Shown here: piece after piece, positions 39,781 to 53,226 of the stretch
Position numbering within the stretch: position 1 is the first letter of the stretch
How the letters are laid out: each line of letters starts with the position of its first letter
NCBI GenBank assembly: GCA_012931725.1
Contig: CM022953.1
Span: 25,728,355 to 25,792,354, forward strand
Direction of reading: 5' to 3'
Source of the DNA: Litsea cubeba
Taxonomy: Eukaryota; Streptophyta; Magnoliopsida; Laurales; Lauraceae
Length of the DNA: 64,000 nucleotides
Translations under genes and position numbers: made by a program
Notes under the pieces: model-generated
What the model saw: the letters and a program-made list of their open reading frames with translations, nothing else
What the model was told of the DNA's origin: nothing
Databases searched by the model: none

Positions 39781-42429
39781 TGATGGACCGCGCTTTTGCT
39801 CGGTGCTACCGAGGTTGCGGACATGGGAGTCCGTTTGATCAGACCATTTCATGCCCGGGGGTCAAAGGCATGCATCAACATTTTTTTGTGTGTGGGTGTG
39901 CCAGATTTTTATTTTACTTAGAATTGCAAGTGGTGATCAGGGGATCGACCTTCGCAAGTAAAAAGAAAATAAACTTCTTTCAAGTTTTCCATTACACATG
40001 TATTTAAGAAAAGAGACATTTTCTTGATTTGCCGTGAAAGGCAATTTTTTTTTGCCATTTATAGCCGATTTTTGGCATTTATAGCCGATCTTACATTTAT
40101 AGCCGATTTTGGCATTTATAGCCGATTTTTGGAATTTATAGCTGATTTACAATTCTTATCAATAATGAAAGACAAGAGTTGTGATTTTTGTCTCTTTTAA
40201 AAAAATATAAACTACAATGAAAAGCAAGAAAAGGAGGATCTAACTTCTCAGGAGATTGTAGGAGACTCGTTCTGATTGATGGTCGCAAGTCATGTGTGGA
40301 CTTCGCCATCATCTATGCAGATGAGAACAGATGATGCTCTTGATTCACTTGGCTTGGCTATAACCTCAGATTTTTAGAGGACAAAGACCAAGAGGAAATC
40401 TTATGCCCAATAAAAAGAAAAGCAGACGGGCTGAAACGTCTAAGCCATTGGAGGCAGAAGGATAAGGCAAGGACCTTGGGGGGGTGCCCCCCAAGGGACT
40501 TTTGTCACCTTGTAGTGGTGGTCGGTGTAGAACTTTGCAGAGTTTTCTCTCTTTCTTTCTCTTAGATTTCTGATGCCTTTTTTTGTCTGGATTTCCGGAT
40601 TTTCCGAAGTCTATCTGGAATGCTTGGGATGCTCTTCGATTTATAGCCTCTTGGTAGCCATTTAGGAGAGTTTATGGGCTTTAATTGTTATTAAGACGCA
40701 TAATGGGAGGAGTTATAAGTTTTAATTCATTTACTTTGTAATTCCTTTTTCTTGGCTTCTGATTAGCCGGTGGAGATTGAGGGCATTTAATCGCCTTTAA
40801 TTGCCATGATGGGAGAAGTTTCATGGGTTAAATGCCATGAATCAATTGACTTGTAACTCCTGGATGCTCACTTCTGATTGGGCCGTCCAAAGAAATGAAT
40901 TAATGACTGCAATAAAGCTAGTCAATTAATCGCATTAAGTGGTCGCAGAGCAGTTGGAGAGTTGCAGGCCGTGCCGCGTCTTTTCGGATTCTTCTGGCGA
41001 TGATCATCGATGGATCTTCTTGTAGATCGACATCGGATGACCATGTAACTTCAGGTATTGGCTGCCACCAGTGGGTCGGTGCCAACTGTCCTGTCGATTT
41101 CTCGATCGGTCGGGTAAAAAGCACACTTTTTGGTAGTCCGGTTGGCGATCAATGTTGATTTTGAAACTATTGACGATGACCCGTGATTTTGACGGATATC
41201 AAAGGAATTTGTGCCTCAAAATTATGAATTTTGGAGAAACCCAGGAGTTGGAAGCTTCGAATCGTGAAAAAACGACGAAAAACGGGTCTTTCGGGGCGAA
41301 CCCGGCGATCTGGGGTTCCTTGGTCGCCGGCGACTATGGACAGGGTCGCCGACGACCCTGGGACAGGCTCGCAGGGCCTGCGACCCTGGGCCAAGGTCAC
41401 GGGGGTCTGCGACCTTGGGGAGGATTTTCCCCTTTTGTCCCGTTTTGAGGTATTTTTCCATTCTTTTTTCTCCTGTATTTTTCCTGACATTTTTGCACAT
41501 TTATTGACCCGGTTTCCCTGTAGAAAACTTGACGAGAATCCTTGCTTTTTGTAGTGCAAAGTTTCTAATTTTCCGGGAAACTCGAAGACTTTGTAGTGTA
41601 GAGCTGCGGATTTTCTGTCAGAAGCTGAAACTGGGTCAAACGATGTCGGAATGACCTAAAATTTGAGGTGAAGTCTCCTGAGCAATAAATAAGATCAACC
41701 ATAGTCTTTTCTTCGAGTTTTGAAGCCATTTGGCGTCCTGTTACCTGTAGACTTAATTTTATCGCGAGGAAGTTATCGTGCCTCGATGTGCGGTCAACCG
41801 TTGTCCGATTGACTTGAAATTTAGCAGGGAACCTATTGGAGTCATTTAGAGATGATCCACAGGCTCTGTCTTGGAAATCATGGTCTCGGGGAGCTTCGCC
41901 GCCCAGAGGCCTGATTTGGCTTCCGAAGTCCAAAGTATGATCAAATGTTGTCGAAATGACCTAAAATTTGACGTGTAATCCTTTGTAAGCATCTTGAAGC
42001 CAGCAATGTGCTCTGTCTAGTAAGTGATAGCCTCGGTGATTCTCACCGTCGAGAGACTTGATTTAGTTATTCGAGGATTGATGGAGGGTCAAACGTTGTC
42101 GGTTTGACTTGAAACTTGATGTGGAGCATTTTGGATTTATTTTGAGACCATCCATAGGCTCTGATCGAAGATTTGGTGTCTCCGATGCTATCGCCGCCGA
42201 GAACTCCTGTTCAGCTATCGGAGAAGCGAAGTTAGGCCAAATGATTTTGAAATGGCCAGAAACTTCTTGTGTACTTCTTTTTTGGCCGTCTTGAAGGATC
42301 TTGAAGTTTTTGTTTGATTCTGACAAGATTTGATTTTTGAAGTAGCATTGCCTATTTATGGCAGGCTGCGACTTCATATAGCTTTCTTGAGTTTGGAGAG
42401 GCAAAGTGACTCATTTTTTTGTGTCAACA
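39781..42429 (-). repeat. 3' LTR of inverted Tat copy
   Basis: It begins TGATGGACCGCGC and ends GTGTCAACA on the plus strand, the reverse of TGTTGACAC...GGTCCATCA. It is about 2.65 kb, longer and diverged from 1164-3476. The minisatellite is at 40040-40150 (GGCATTTATAGCCGAT units). Confidence 0.88.
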
Positions 42430-42659
42430 AATGCTCCCTTGAGGTACAGCGACGAGTTGCTTAACTTTTGTAGTCGATGTACCTCGAAGAGATTTATGAA
42501 GGAGAGTCTGTGTCCTGACCAAGAGTCTTTGAGCAGTCTTTCTTTTGGTAGAGTGGCCTTTTGAGCTTCCAGTGGAATTTTATGGTAGTGAAAGGAATCA
42601 CGTCTCACGTACCATCTCGAGGCAAAGTTTTGAAGATGACAACAGGGATATGGATTTGG

Positions 42660-42900
42660 ATTTTTGCTTTTGACCTTATGACCTAACAAGTTGTATGTGG
42701 CAGGTTAAGGGGTCAGGTTTGATTTTGACCGTGTGACCCAACAAGCTTTTTGTGGAATGTTGGGGGTCGATTTTGGCCTTGATCTTGTGACCTAATAGGC
42801 TGTATGTGGCAAGTTAGGGGATTAGGATTTTGCTTTTTTATTTCGGTCTTGTGACCTAACAAGTTGTATGTGGCAAGTTAGGGGACCAAGATTTGGTTTG
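42660..42900 (-). repeat. tandem repeats, counterpart of 28818-29050
   Basis: Four copies of a unit containing TGTATGTGGCAAGTTAGGGG and TTGTGACCTAACA, the reverse complement of the array before the young 3' LTR. Confidence 0.8.
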
Positions 42901-43467
42901 GATTTTTGTGGAATATCAATTTCAAGATTTTGGCTCAATTTGGTATATGAGGCTGGATGGTTTGATTTTTGGAAGCTCATGGGGCTTGGAATTCTATTTT
43001 GTACGGTCCAATCAACTTAAAAGAGGCATGGAACCATTTTTGTATGCTCTTGGCAAGAGGGATTTCTCTTTGACTAAAAGCCCAAAAAAAAACAAATTTT
43101 TTCAGTGCCAAGGTAGTCAAACCTGGCTCATATGGGCTAACTCATGGGACCATAAGCTTTTGAAATGACTTAGATCTCATACGGTCTCATTTTTATAAAG
43201 AATATCTAAAAAAATCTCCTTTGGATAGAGAATATCTAAGAATCTCTTTATTTGGAGAGAATCTCTCATGTTCCCTTTATTTTGGGAGAGATTATCTTAA
43301 ATCTCCTAACTTTTGGGAGAAAATCTCTCATTGATTTCTTTTTGGGAGAGAATCACTCAAGATATCTTTCTTTTGGGAAAGAATCTTTCTAATTTCTTTC
43401 TTTTGGTAAGGTTACTAATTAGTAATACTTACCTCTTTCTTGTTTCCTTCTTTGGTTTGCTCTCTTC

Positions 43468-43477
43468 TATAAAAGCA
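43468..43477 (+). promoter_or_regulatory. TATA box of decayed antisense gene
   Basis: CTATAAAAGC, about 115 bp upstream of ATG 43592, is conserved from the young copy although the coding region has decayed. Confidence 0.6.
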
Positions 43478-43591
43478 AGGAGGAGGTTGGATCTCTTGCT
43501 CTTATTGCTTTCTTTTGCAAAAAATCTCAAGAGTGTTCCAAGACCAAGAGTTCTTTAAGAATCTTCAAACTTTTCTTCTTCTTCTCCATCA

Positions 43592-46500
43592 ATGGCTTAA
43601 GGTAAGTCTTTTTTCATAAGAAAACTCCATTGTAGAAAGTAGGATGGTAAAAAAAAAGAAAGTGTTCGTTTTTTCTTTTTTTTGTTTCTTTCTTTTCTTT
43701 TTCCAATTGTTTTTTCTTTTTTTTACACGTGTTTTTTTTTCGTGCATTTTCTTTTCTTTTTTTTTTTGCACGTTCTTTTTTTTTGTTTTTTTTTTGTGGG
43801 CCATACGGACAGATCCATACGGATCTTTCTTCTTTTTTTTTGCTGATCTTTCTTCTTTTTTTTTCCTCTCTCTCCTTTTTTTGAGAAAGTTTTCTTTTCC
43901 TTCTTTTTTTTGTTCTTTTCTTTCTCCTTTTTTTTTAGAAAGTTTCTATTTTTTTTTTGCTCATCATGATAATGCATTTTTTGGCAAACCAAGATGTTCG
44001 TGCATGCATTCTTTTGTAACTTGAATTGGTAGCATGATCTGATAGCATATCTGAAAGTTTTTACAAATTTAGGAATTTGGAGCTCGCAGCGATGTTGAGC
44101 CCTTCTTGATTTTGCAGAGACTTTGAGGTTTCGAAAATTTGGAGTTTCGGAGCTCGCAGCAATGTTGAGCCCATCTTCAAGCTTTCTACTTCTTTCGAGG
44201 TATTTCCCTTTTCTTCGGTATTACCCCGGAATCATGCCAAAATTTCGCCAGATTTTTTTTTTAGCGAAATTCTGTCATTTTTTTATGATTGATCGTTTTC
44301 TTTTCATCCTTTGCAGGTGGTTCCTCCAGAACGAACAAGCGTAAAGAGCCTGCTACAAGCGTACCTCGTCGATCTGCTAGATCTTCAAATTCGGCCATTC
44401 AGCAGGCCTAGGAAAAGGTCCAGTATGTTGAGAGAAACCTGGAAGAGTGTGACTCCCTCAATAGAGATGAGATGAGGCAGTGACTGATCGCTCTCAAGGG
44501 TGAGGAGTTTTATCAGATCATGGTAAGCAATCGTCCATGGGTTATGAACGATCAGAGTGTGTTGCCCAAGCCTACCTTCTTCTTTGGTGACGTAGTCCCC
44601 GATGACGTGACATACCAGAGGAGATGTTTTCAGTTCTCTTACACAATTGATGGTGAGAAGAGAACCGTTGTTACCCGGTCGACGTTTGATCACACCATTT
44701 CGAGTATGAGCCTTGCTCCCACGTGCTCTAAGAGGGAAGATCCTCCAAGCTAGGTGACGAGGACAAATGTAATCAAGAACGGGGTTTTTGTTGGCGGTTC
44801 TCCTGGATATGCGGACAAGTCGCCTACTAACATGGACATGTTGATACCGGCCAGCAGCTACCAAGGCTCTGATTATCCGTCGGTCAATTTGGGACCGGAG
44901 GGCCTTGGTATTTTCAGCAGTGACAGCAGCAATTGGGTGAAGCCTTTTCGACTTCTTAGCTGTTGCAGTGCTGACTCCGAGTGGAAGTCGCGGACTGATC
45001 GCGTCCTGCTGATTGGTGGCGCCGTTTTGAAGGAAGCCGAGATTTTTGATGCGGTCCGCGCCTTTAGGGAGACCGTGATCTTTTCCGACGAGGCCTTCAT
45101 GGCTATGTTGGAGTCATTCATTTCACAAACCAATACCTTCGTTGTCACGAATGGTGGGATTAGTTTTCTTTTAAGGAGTTGAGCGCCATTACTGGATTGC
45201 CTATCCTTGGCAAACTCTATGAAGAGTTCATGCCGATCGACAGCGTCCTGGAGGAGTAGTAGGAGGAGTTCAGGCTCTTGTACTTTCAGCTTGTGGCCTT
45301 TTATGATTTTTTGAAAGAGAAGGACGATTCGAAAGTTAGATCCAATAGTTGGAAGAGTTCTGGCTCTTCGTTCCCTAACTTTTTTGACAAAAAAGAGTCT
45401 TCTGATTGCGTGACCCGAGAAGCCAGGGCTCAGGATCCAGGTTCGAAGAAGACTTCGGCCATGCAAAAAGAGTTGTGAGGTTTCTTCGCGAGTATAGACA
45501 CCATTTGCTCTGACATTACACTGTGGGGAGATCTCGCTGTTTACCTCACTTATTGGCTAGGTGAGGCTATTTTTGCTGGAGGAGACGAAATGCACATCAG
45601 GTTGCATTGCATTTTTTTGGCTTGTCAAATGGCGTTTGGAGAGCGGCTTGCTTTGGTGCCGGCTCTTTACTCCTACTTGTGCACCGAACTGCAGGCTGCT
45701 GCTTTCTTGGTTCGGCTTGGGCTTCCCATGAACAGGGTATTTTCAGCCCATATCTTCTATTCATGGTATGTATACCACAGTCCTGGCTTCCATCTGCTGG
45801 GTGCTACACAGGATGATGATCCTCTGATGATTCGTCTGGCTAAGGGGAAAGCCTTGTAGAATCACTTTTGTTTGCCCGCATGAGTTTCCGACGATTCAGG
45901 GACGTCGAGACTTTTGATTTTGGGCAGTCTTCAGTGAAGCTTTCTCCGGAGTTGCGGAAGAAGGCTTTTGATTTTGGTGCCTCCCGAGACTCTACCAGGG
46001 TAGGGTCGGGAAGGCATTACTTCTTGAAAAATGCAGAGAAGGAGTGGCTTTTCAGCATACGTGTCGGCACAATGGTGTACCGCAGACATCCTTTCGTCGA
46101 CATCCAGCCGTATGTACCTTCTCGCTTTGCTCTGCAGTTGGGCTTTTCTCAATGCGTTGTTGTAGCGCTTTCAAGCATGGTGAAGCACTTTGGAGGTTTG
46201 CAGGATGGGAGAAACACATGGGCTTTCTATAGTTCTGAAGACACTACTGCCATGATTTCCTATCCTGTATTGTCAACTTCCCGGACTGCCGGCTTTGCGA
46301 AGTGGTTCGCGGAGAGCTTTTTGGCATATCGGGGGCTTTCCAAGAATGAGCTTGATGTGAGGCTGTCATATGGAAAAGGCCTTGGAAAGTCGGATGGCGT
46401 TCGGCGAGAGGAAGTTTGGGCCTTCCTTTCTAGAGAGAAGCATAAGATAGGCTTTCTCGGTGACCAGGGCGTCATTGGTTCTGAAGCTGTTCGAGAAATA

Positions 46501-48451
46501 CTTGATGACGCTTTAGAGCAGCTAGAACAGGAGGAAGCTGAGCTTGATGCTTGAACGCAAGCAGCACAGAGGCGAGCTTTTGTGGAGTCTACTGATAAGA
46601 GTTGACCATCCAGTGAGGAGTCAAGTGAGAGACCTGACTCTGACGGTGGGGCAGGTTCTTCTAGGAAGCGAGCCCATAGAGGTAAGAGGAAGAGGAGTCA
46701 GCGTCGCAGCAAGGAGCAACACGAAGACTCTCCTGATATGGAAGTTCCTCTTACTATCAATGAGGGGGTGCCAGACAATGCTGACGAGCCTCCAGAAAAG
46801 AGGAGCCGAGAAGAAGAGACCGTCGGTGAAGGTATGATTCTTCCTCTTTCTCTTTTCGTTTCTTTCATGGGATTTTCCATGTTCTGATTTGGTTTTTGTT
46901 TCTGCTTTTCACTTCTTTTTTTTATCAGAGGAAGAAGACTTGGCGATGCCTGAGGTCCCAACCGATGAGGCGGTGACAGATCTTGTTGAGGCACCTGAAG
47001 AAGAACCGAGGGACTCTGGAGTGAATCTAGAATCTCCAATTTGTATAACTTCTTTTTGCTTTCCCTTTTTTTGTGTCTGTGACTTGATTCGCTAACATTT
47101 TTTTGTGTCAGCTGATTTGCCACAGGATTCCGATGACTTTGAACCGTCGATGGATGCAAATGTTGATGATGCTTCCGATGAGTTCATGGAGGAATAGAGT
47201 ATTCCGCCAGTAGTCGAAGAAGGTACTTTATAGTAATAACCCTAATAATGAATTTCAAATAGGATCATATTCATACCTTTTTGGGTTTCATTGGTAGGTT
47301 TTGAAGTGACAGAAGAGAGTCCATCGCTTCCTTAAGAACCAGAGCAAGAGACGCAAGAGGTTGATCTAGAGGTAGAGACTCGTAGAACCAGTTCTGACAC
47401 GGTAGAGGCAAGAACTCGTGATGAGATTCCTTCCCCGGTTGCTCCGATTGGAAATAGTTCTTTTGTTACTCTTCCAACGGGGCATGACATGAGCAGCCGA
47501 CCGACGGAGCGGGGCGAATCTTCAACTGGGCCATCTCTTCTATTTGCGAAGAAGGTGTTGGCACGGGTTTTGAGCTCTTGGATTGAGACTTACCTTTCTG
47601 GACACTTGGATGCCGGATTTGGTATGATCCAGTATGTGCAGGAGATTTTCACTGATGCCGAAAAAGTTAGTCTGGACGTCACAGGTGCCAGGGCAATCGT
47701 TGATAGGATCATTGCACTGGGTGACAAGTGGTTTCAGACCATAGACTTCCCTGATGACCAGTTCTTCAAGGAGATGTTCTTAGATCCTGCTAACAAGGCT
47801 AAGTCTGACCTGAATGAGGCTACACAGAGCAAGAAGCAAGTAGTCCGAGAGAAGAACTTAGAAGAGTTAGCCATCATCGAGCTGAGGCACGACCTTAACA
47901 TCCTTGATAAGGAGGTCGATGAGGGCAGGAAACGCCTTGAGCATTTGAAGGCACAAGTCGCTGCCAAGTGGGCTGCTATAACAGAGGCTCGCGATAGGGA
48001 GAGTGCTCTGATTCGCCGGGTCGTAGATGCCGATCAAGTTCTCGAAAGGAAGTTTCAAGAAGATAAACAATGGCAAACTGCTCGGGATAAGCTTTCCGAT
48101 ATAAAAGAAGGGTTGCAACCTTCTCCAGCATCTCATGGCAAGTTTCTGAAGAAGCGTGCCTTGGAAACTATGACGGCTGAGGCCAAGAGTTTGCGTGAGG
48201 AGCTGAGACTTTGGCTAAAGACCATTTTTGGCAGAGCTCTTGATTTTTTTTGTAGCAGAAACTATCCTTCTTTTTTTTTTTGGTACCACATGTATTTTTT
48301 TTTTGTACTCTCTTTTTTTTGTAGTGCTTGTAAATACTTTTTTTTTGTAGTGCTTGTAAACACTTTCTTTTGGTACCACATGTATTTTTTGGTATTCTTT
48401 TTTTTTTCCCTACGCTCATTTAAATCTTTTTGTGATGAAAGCAATTGCTAA
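43592..48451 (+). pseudogene. decayed copy of the antisense plant mobile domain-like gene
   Basis: It has the same exon order as 23436-28113. Exon 1 ATG at 43592 is followed at once by a stop (ATGGCTTAA) before GGTAAGT. The intron 1 acceptor is a clean TTTGCAG at 44310-44316. Exon 2 is cut by stops at about 44751, 45180, 45257, 45476, 45857 and 46552, yet its fragments keep the domain wording (NTFVVTNGG, PILGKLYEEFMP in another frame, FAKWFAESF). The intron 2 donor GTATGATT is near 46833 and the acceptor ATCAG near 46929; exons 3 and 4 follow, with an in-frame TAG near 47198. Exon 5 is open from 47489 and runs past the original stop to 48451. The conserved splice sites support the model of the open copy. 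Confidence 0.8.
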
Positions 48452-48584
48452 ATGGGATATTTTTTTTGTTTTCCCTACGCTCACTTAAATCTTTTTGTGA
48501 TGAAAGCAATTGCTAAATGGGATTTGATCAAAAGTTTGTCATTTTGTGAAAATCTTTTGCCAAATGATTGTTTTGGTATGAGAG

Positions 48585-48730
48585 CCAGATTTTGTTTGTG
48601 GCATGAGAGCTGTTTTTGGCATGAGAGCCAGTTTTGTGGCATTGATAGCCGGTTTGGTGGCATTCGCCAGTTTTGGTAGCATCTATAGCCAGTTTGTGGC
48701 ATTTATAGACGGCTTGTGGCATCTATTTCG
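48585..48730 (-). repeat. minisatellite, counterpart of 22735-23110
   Basis: About eight units of GGCATNNATAGCCGGT or GGCATGAGAGCC type, the reverse of CGGCTATAAATGCC. The array is shorter than in the young copy. Confidence 0.8.
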
Positions 48731-48749
48731 ATTTTGGTTTTCAAAAAAA

Positions 48750-49270
48750 TGCTAGTATCGACTAAAAGTCGCCTCCCTGCTGAATGGTCTTGCAAGTATC
48801 GAAGGAATGTCGCATCCTTGCACATTCGGTTGTGATTATCGATGGAATGTCGCATCCTCGCGGATTTGGGTGCAAGTATCGATGGAATGTCGCATCCTTG
48901 CTTTTCAAAAAATTTTATTTTGCGGGTACTGACTTGATGTCGTTTCCCAATGATTTTTGAAATATACAGTTTTCTCGAACCTTTGGGTTGTGGATATCAA
49001 CTGAAATGTTGCATCTCCACGATTTTCTGATTTTTTCGAACCTTTGAAATTTGGGTTGTGGATATCAACTGAAATGTTGCGTCTCCACATTTTTTTAGGT
49101 TTTTTCGAACCTTTGAAATTTGGGTTGTCGATATCAACTGAAATGTTGCGTCTCCACGTTTTTTTTTTATTTTGCAAGTATCGACGAAATGTCACTTCCT
49201 TGCGATTTTGGAAGTGTCGAACATGGTCCGCATGCTTCCGATTTGTGCGGGTATCGACTAAATGTCGCTT
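48750..49270 (-). repeat. tandem array, counterpart of 22262-22720
   Basis: Units of AAGTATCGATGGAATGTCGC followed by ATCCTTGC, and diverged GATATCAACTGAAATGTTGC units, in reverse order to the young copy. Confidence 0.85.
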
Positions 49271-49627
49271 CATCGCGGTTTTTGAAAAACCATTTTTTTT
49301 GTTTAAAGACACGTGGGTTGTAAATTTTGACCTAAAATCATTTTGGTGGTAAAAGGCTGGGTGGACTAGGGTGGAAATCTCTGAATCCGGATTTTGTTTC
49401 AAATCATGAATTTCGGGTTCAAGGATTGAAAATTTTGGTCAAGTTAGGGAGAGGCTCCTAAACTTGGATTTTTTTTAACAATGAAACGATGAAAGTAATC
49501 ATTGTTTGAATTTCTAAAAATTTCAACATTTGATAAGAAAATTCTAAAAAGAGTGGGTTTGACAAGCGAGTACCTAGAAACAGGTTTTGGCCGTACAGGC
49601 ATTGCTCTTACCTAGTTGGGTAAGTTT

Positions 49628-51933
49628 TCAAGGGTAATACCGCTTTAAGAACTTGTCGTTGATGGGCAGCATACATTTGTCACCCTCCATGTTTAGGAGT
49701 GCGTATGCTCCGTTGGAGAAAACCTTATCGATGACGTAGGGTCCCTCCCATTTTGGCTCAAACTTGCCTTTGGACTTGTGAGCGAAGACCATTGGTCTTT
49801 TTACCGCAAAAACCAAGTCACCCTTTTTGTAGGCGTGTTGCCTGACCTTCTTATCAAAAGATCCTGTCATGCGTGCTTCGTAAAGTTCAATGCTTTGTCG
49901 AGCTTCGAGCCGTCTCTCATTGAAATTGTCCAGCTCATGGAGTCGCAATTTGACATTGCTTTCTTGAGTCATGTCATTTTGCAAAGATACCCTCAGGGAA
50001 GGGATTTGTACTTCCAAGGGTACGACTGCTTCACATCCATAGACCAAGGAGAATGGTGTGCTATGGGTTGGTCCTCGAACGGTGGTTCGATAGGCCCACA
50101 AAGCTTCAGAAAGTTTGTCGCTCCAATCTCTTTTATGACTGGAGACCATTTTTTGAGGATTTTGCAGAGTGTCTTGTTGAAAGCTTCTGTTAATCCGTTT
50201 GCTGCCGGATTGTATGGAGTCGAATGACTGCTTTGGATTTTGTATTTGTCGCAGAACCTATAGAATCGATGATCCCGAAATTGTGGTCCGTTATCATGGA
50301 CGAATCTTTTGGGTATGCTGAAACGACAAATGATATTGGTGCGCAAGAACTGAAGGACTGATGAGGTCTTCATTTCGTTGAGCGCAAATGCTTCTGACCA
50401 CTTGGAGAAATAATCCGTAGCGGCGAAGATGAAGCGATGACTTTTGCTCGAAGGGGGAGAAATAGGACATATGATCTCCATACCCCAGGCTTCGAAAGGC
50501 CATGAGATCGTTGTAGGATGTAGCCATTTTGGAGGCATGTGAATGTAATCTCCATGAACTTGGCATTGTTGGCAGCGCTTACCAAATTGCATTGCGTCAG
50601 CTACCATGGTAGGCCAATAATAACCTAACCTTTTTATCTGAACATAGAGCTTGGGACCAGCCGGATGGGCTCCACAAAGACCAGCATGAACTTCTTTGAC
50701 TGTTTCTTCAGCCTCTTATTGTGACAAGTAGCGTAGAAGTACTCCGTTGAAAGACTTCCTGTAAAGGATTTTTGAAGGAATATCCAAATGAAAGTTCGGG
50801 GTTCGCCTTTGGATGCTTACCCGTTCTTTTGGACCTTCAGGTAGGATTCCGAACATAGTGTAATCAATGAACGGATCCCTCCAATCGCCGTTTGAAGGTT
50901 GAAGGATAGAAATCCGACTTCCCACCACTTGGTGGCATTCAGCAACTGCTTGGTGTGTGTTAAGAGGATGAATGATTCTTTTCTCGCACGCTGTGATTTG
51001 CATGTTTTCCCCTACCTGGATTTCCATAGGTGCGGCAAGTTCGGTCAGGGCATCTGTACGTATGTTTTCACCACTACGAATGTGGGTGATGTGACAGATG
51101 TCAAACTTTTACAGAAGCAATTGTGCCTTGTTGTAGTAAGGCAGCAGATCAGGCTTCCTGACTTCAAATTTCTGATTCATCTGGTTGACGATCGGTTAAA
51201 AGTCTCCAAAGATTTCTGGCATGGTGATACCAGATTCGATGGCGAGTTCCAATCCTAGGATCAGAGCTTCATATTCAGCTGCATTGTTTGTGCATGGTTC
51301 TAGTAGCGAGAAAGCGTGTGGAGTCATGTATTTGTCGGGGCTAACAAATAAGATGCCAACTCCCGAGATCAACTGTCTTTTTTCATTTGTCCTGGTTGCA
51401 CCGTCAAAGTACATGTCACAGGAGGCATTTTGTGAGAAAGTCTCCACGTTGTAGAATGGTTCGTCTGGGAGATCATCTCTGAGTGGAGAATCTTTAGGCA
51501 ATGGATGCTCTGCGAGAAAGTCCGCTAGAGCTTGTCCTTTGATTGCTTTTTGAGGTACATACCTAATATCAAATTGTGACAGAAGGATGGACAATTTTGC
51601 CAGTCGGGAATTGAGAGAACCTGCTTTTGTGACAAGGACCTTTAAGAGGTTGATCCTCGAGACCAGGTAGACTGTGTTGGAAAGCAAGTAATGACGCAGC
51701 TTTTATACGGCGAACATCACTTCAAGACATTCTTTTTCGACTGGAGAGTAGCGATGCTCTGCACCTACTAGCATACGGCTGAGGTAGTATAGAGCAGCTT
51801 CCATTCTTTCATCATTTTCTTGTGCAAGTAAAGCGCCTAGTGAGTGATAAAGGGCTCTTGTGTACAAGATGAATGGTTTTCCAGTAGTAGGAGCAGTTAA
51901 TATTGGAGGTTTGGTTAGGTATGACTTGATATC
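49628..51933 (-). pseudogene. pol: Tat pol C-terminal half in inverted copy (RNase H and integrase)
   Basis: The same domain order as 19600-21899, broken into open pieces: 49628-50149 (integrase C-terminus, ending FLKRYYP), 49993-50607 (integrase core with HDNGPQF and an intact RCQQCQVHGD zinc pair), 50716-51027 (linker), and 51196-51687 (both RNase H regions, MYFDGATRTNE and NNAAEYEALILG). Stops and frame changes separate them, for example near 50150, 50720, 51110 and 51690. Non-functional, but useful because it retains the second Cys of the integrase zinc fold. Confidence 0.88.
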
Positions 51934-53226
51934 TTAAAATGCAGCTTCATAGTCAGCATCCCAGACAAAGTTTACACCTTTTTTCATCAACCGGGAGAAT
52001 GGACGGCATTTTCCCGAAAGATTGGAGATGAACCGTCTGATGTAGGCCAATCTCCCTTGAAGCCCTTTGAGTTCTCTCAAGGTTCTTGGAGAGGGCATTT
52101 CTAGAATAGCCTTGACTTTTATGGGGTCAAGCTCTATTCCAGCTTTCCGAACTAGGAATCTGAGGAACTTACCCGACGAGACGCCGAAGAAGCACTTCAG
52201 AGGATTCATCCGCAGTTTGTGTTTGCGAAGCCGGAGGAAGACTTCTCGAAGGTCTTCGAGATGATCTTCTTTTCTTTTGCTTTTGACGGCGAGGTCATCA
52301 ACATAACATTCGACCTTCTTGTGTTGCATATCTTGGAATATTTTCATCATAGCCCTCTGATATGTGGCACCAGCATTTTTCAGACCAAATAGCATGACAG
52401 TGTAGCAATACAAGCCAAATGGGGTCTGAAAGGATGTATATTTTTCATATTCAGGATGCATCTTTATCTGATTGTAGCCAGAAAAGCCATCCATGAATGT
52501 CATTTGCTCGAATCCACAGGTATTGTCAATATTTACCACTGGTATAGGGAGCGGGAATTCATCTTTAGGGCATGCACCATTCAGGTCTCTATAGTCAATA
52601 CAGACCCTGATCTGCCCATTTTTCTTTGTCACGGGGACAATGTTGGCCAACCATTCAGGATGTTGTTCCTCACGGATGAAGCCGACGCTTTTGAGTGTTT
52701 GAACTTCTTGTTCAATTTTATCCATCACATCTGGACGGAATCTTCTTTGGCCTTGTTTGACAAGCTTGATGTCTTCTTGAAGATTGAGTTTGTGGACTGC
52801 TACTTTGAGGTCTAAATCAGGCAATTCAGCGTAAGACCATGCGAAGCAATCGACAAACTCATGAAGAAAAGTGATATACTCAGGTAACTCATCATCCTTT
52901 ATATTCTTGCTTATGAATACAGGACGTGGGTTATCTGGTGTTCCCAAGTCTATCTTTTGAACAGGATCTTCTGTTGGAAGGTTCGAAGGTGGTTCCTCCA
53001 CAATATTTTCAGAGGCTTCCAGCTCAACAAAACCTTCTGAGGTTTCAAGGGTATTTCCAGACCAAGGTTTTGTTCCTCTCCATGGGTCTTCTTGATCAGT
53101 GATCTTCTCAAGGCTTGCTATGAAATGATCCCAATCGCCTGTCGAAATCGGGTCGAAGTAAGGTACTTCTTTTGGAGACGATGGTTCTTCTGGGTCAGAA
53201 TACCATACGTCTGTGTTATCGGACAA
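51934..53226 (-). pseudogene. pol: Tat reverse transcriptase in inverted copy (open fragment)
   Basis: A 430-codon open frame covering the linker after the G-patch segment and most of RT: VTKKNGQIRVCIDYRDLNGA, DEFPLPIPVVNIDN, TFMDGFSGYNQI, LFGLKNAGATYQ and YVDDLAVKSK. It stays in one frame where the young copy is broken at about 10775, 18720 and 18960 and where the copia element sits, so it shows the ancestral layout. It ends at a stop near 51934. The PFG motif is changed to LFG. Confidence 0.9.

Noticed and set aside
49778..50227. Plus-strand frames over the inverted pol
   Set aside because: They are opposite-strand shadows of integrase, with no independent motif.
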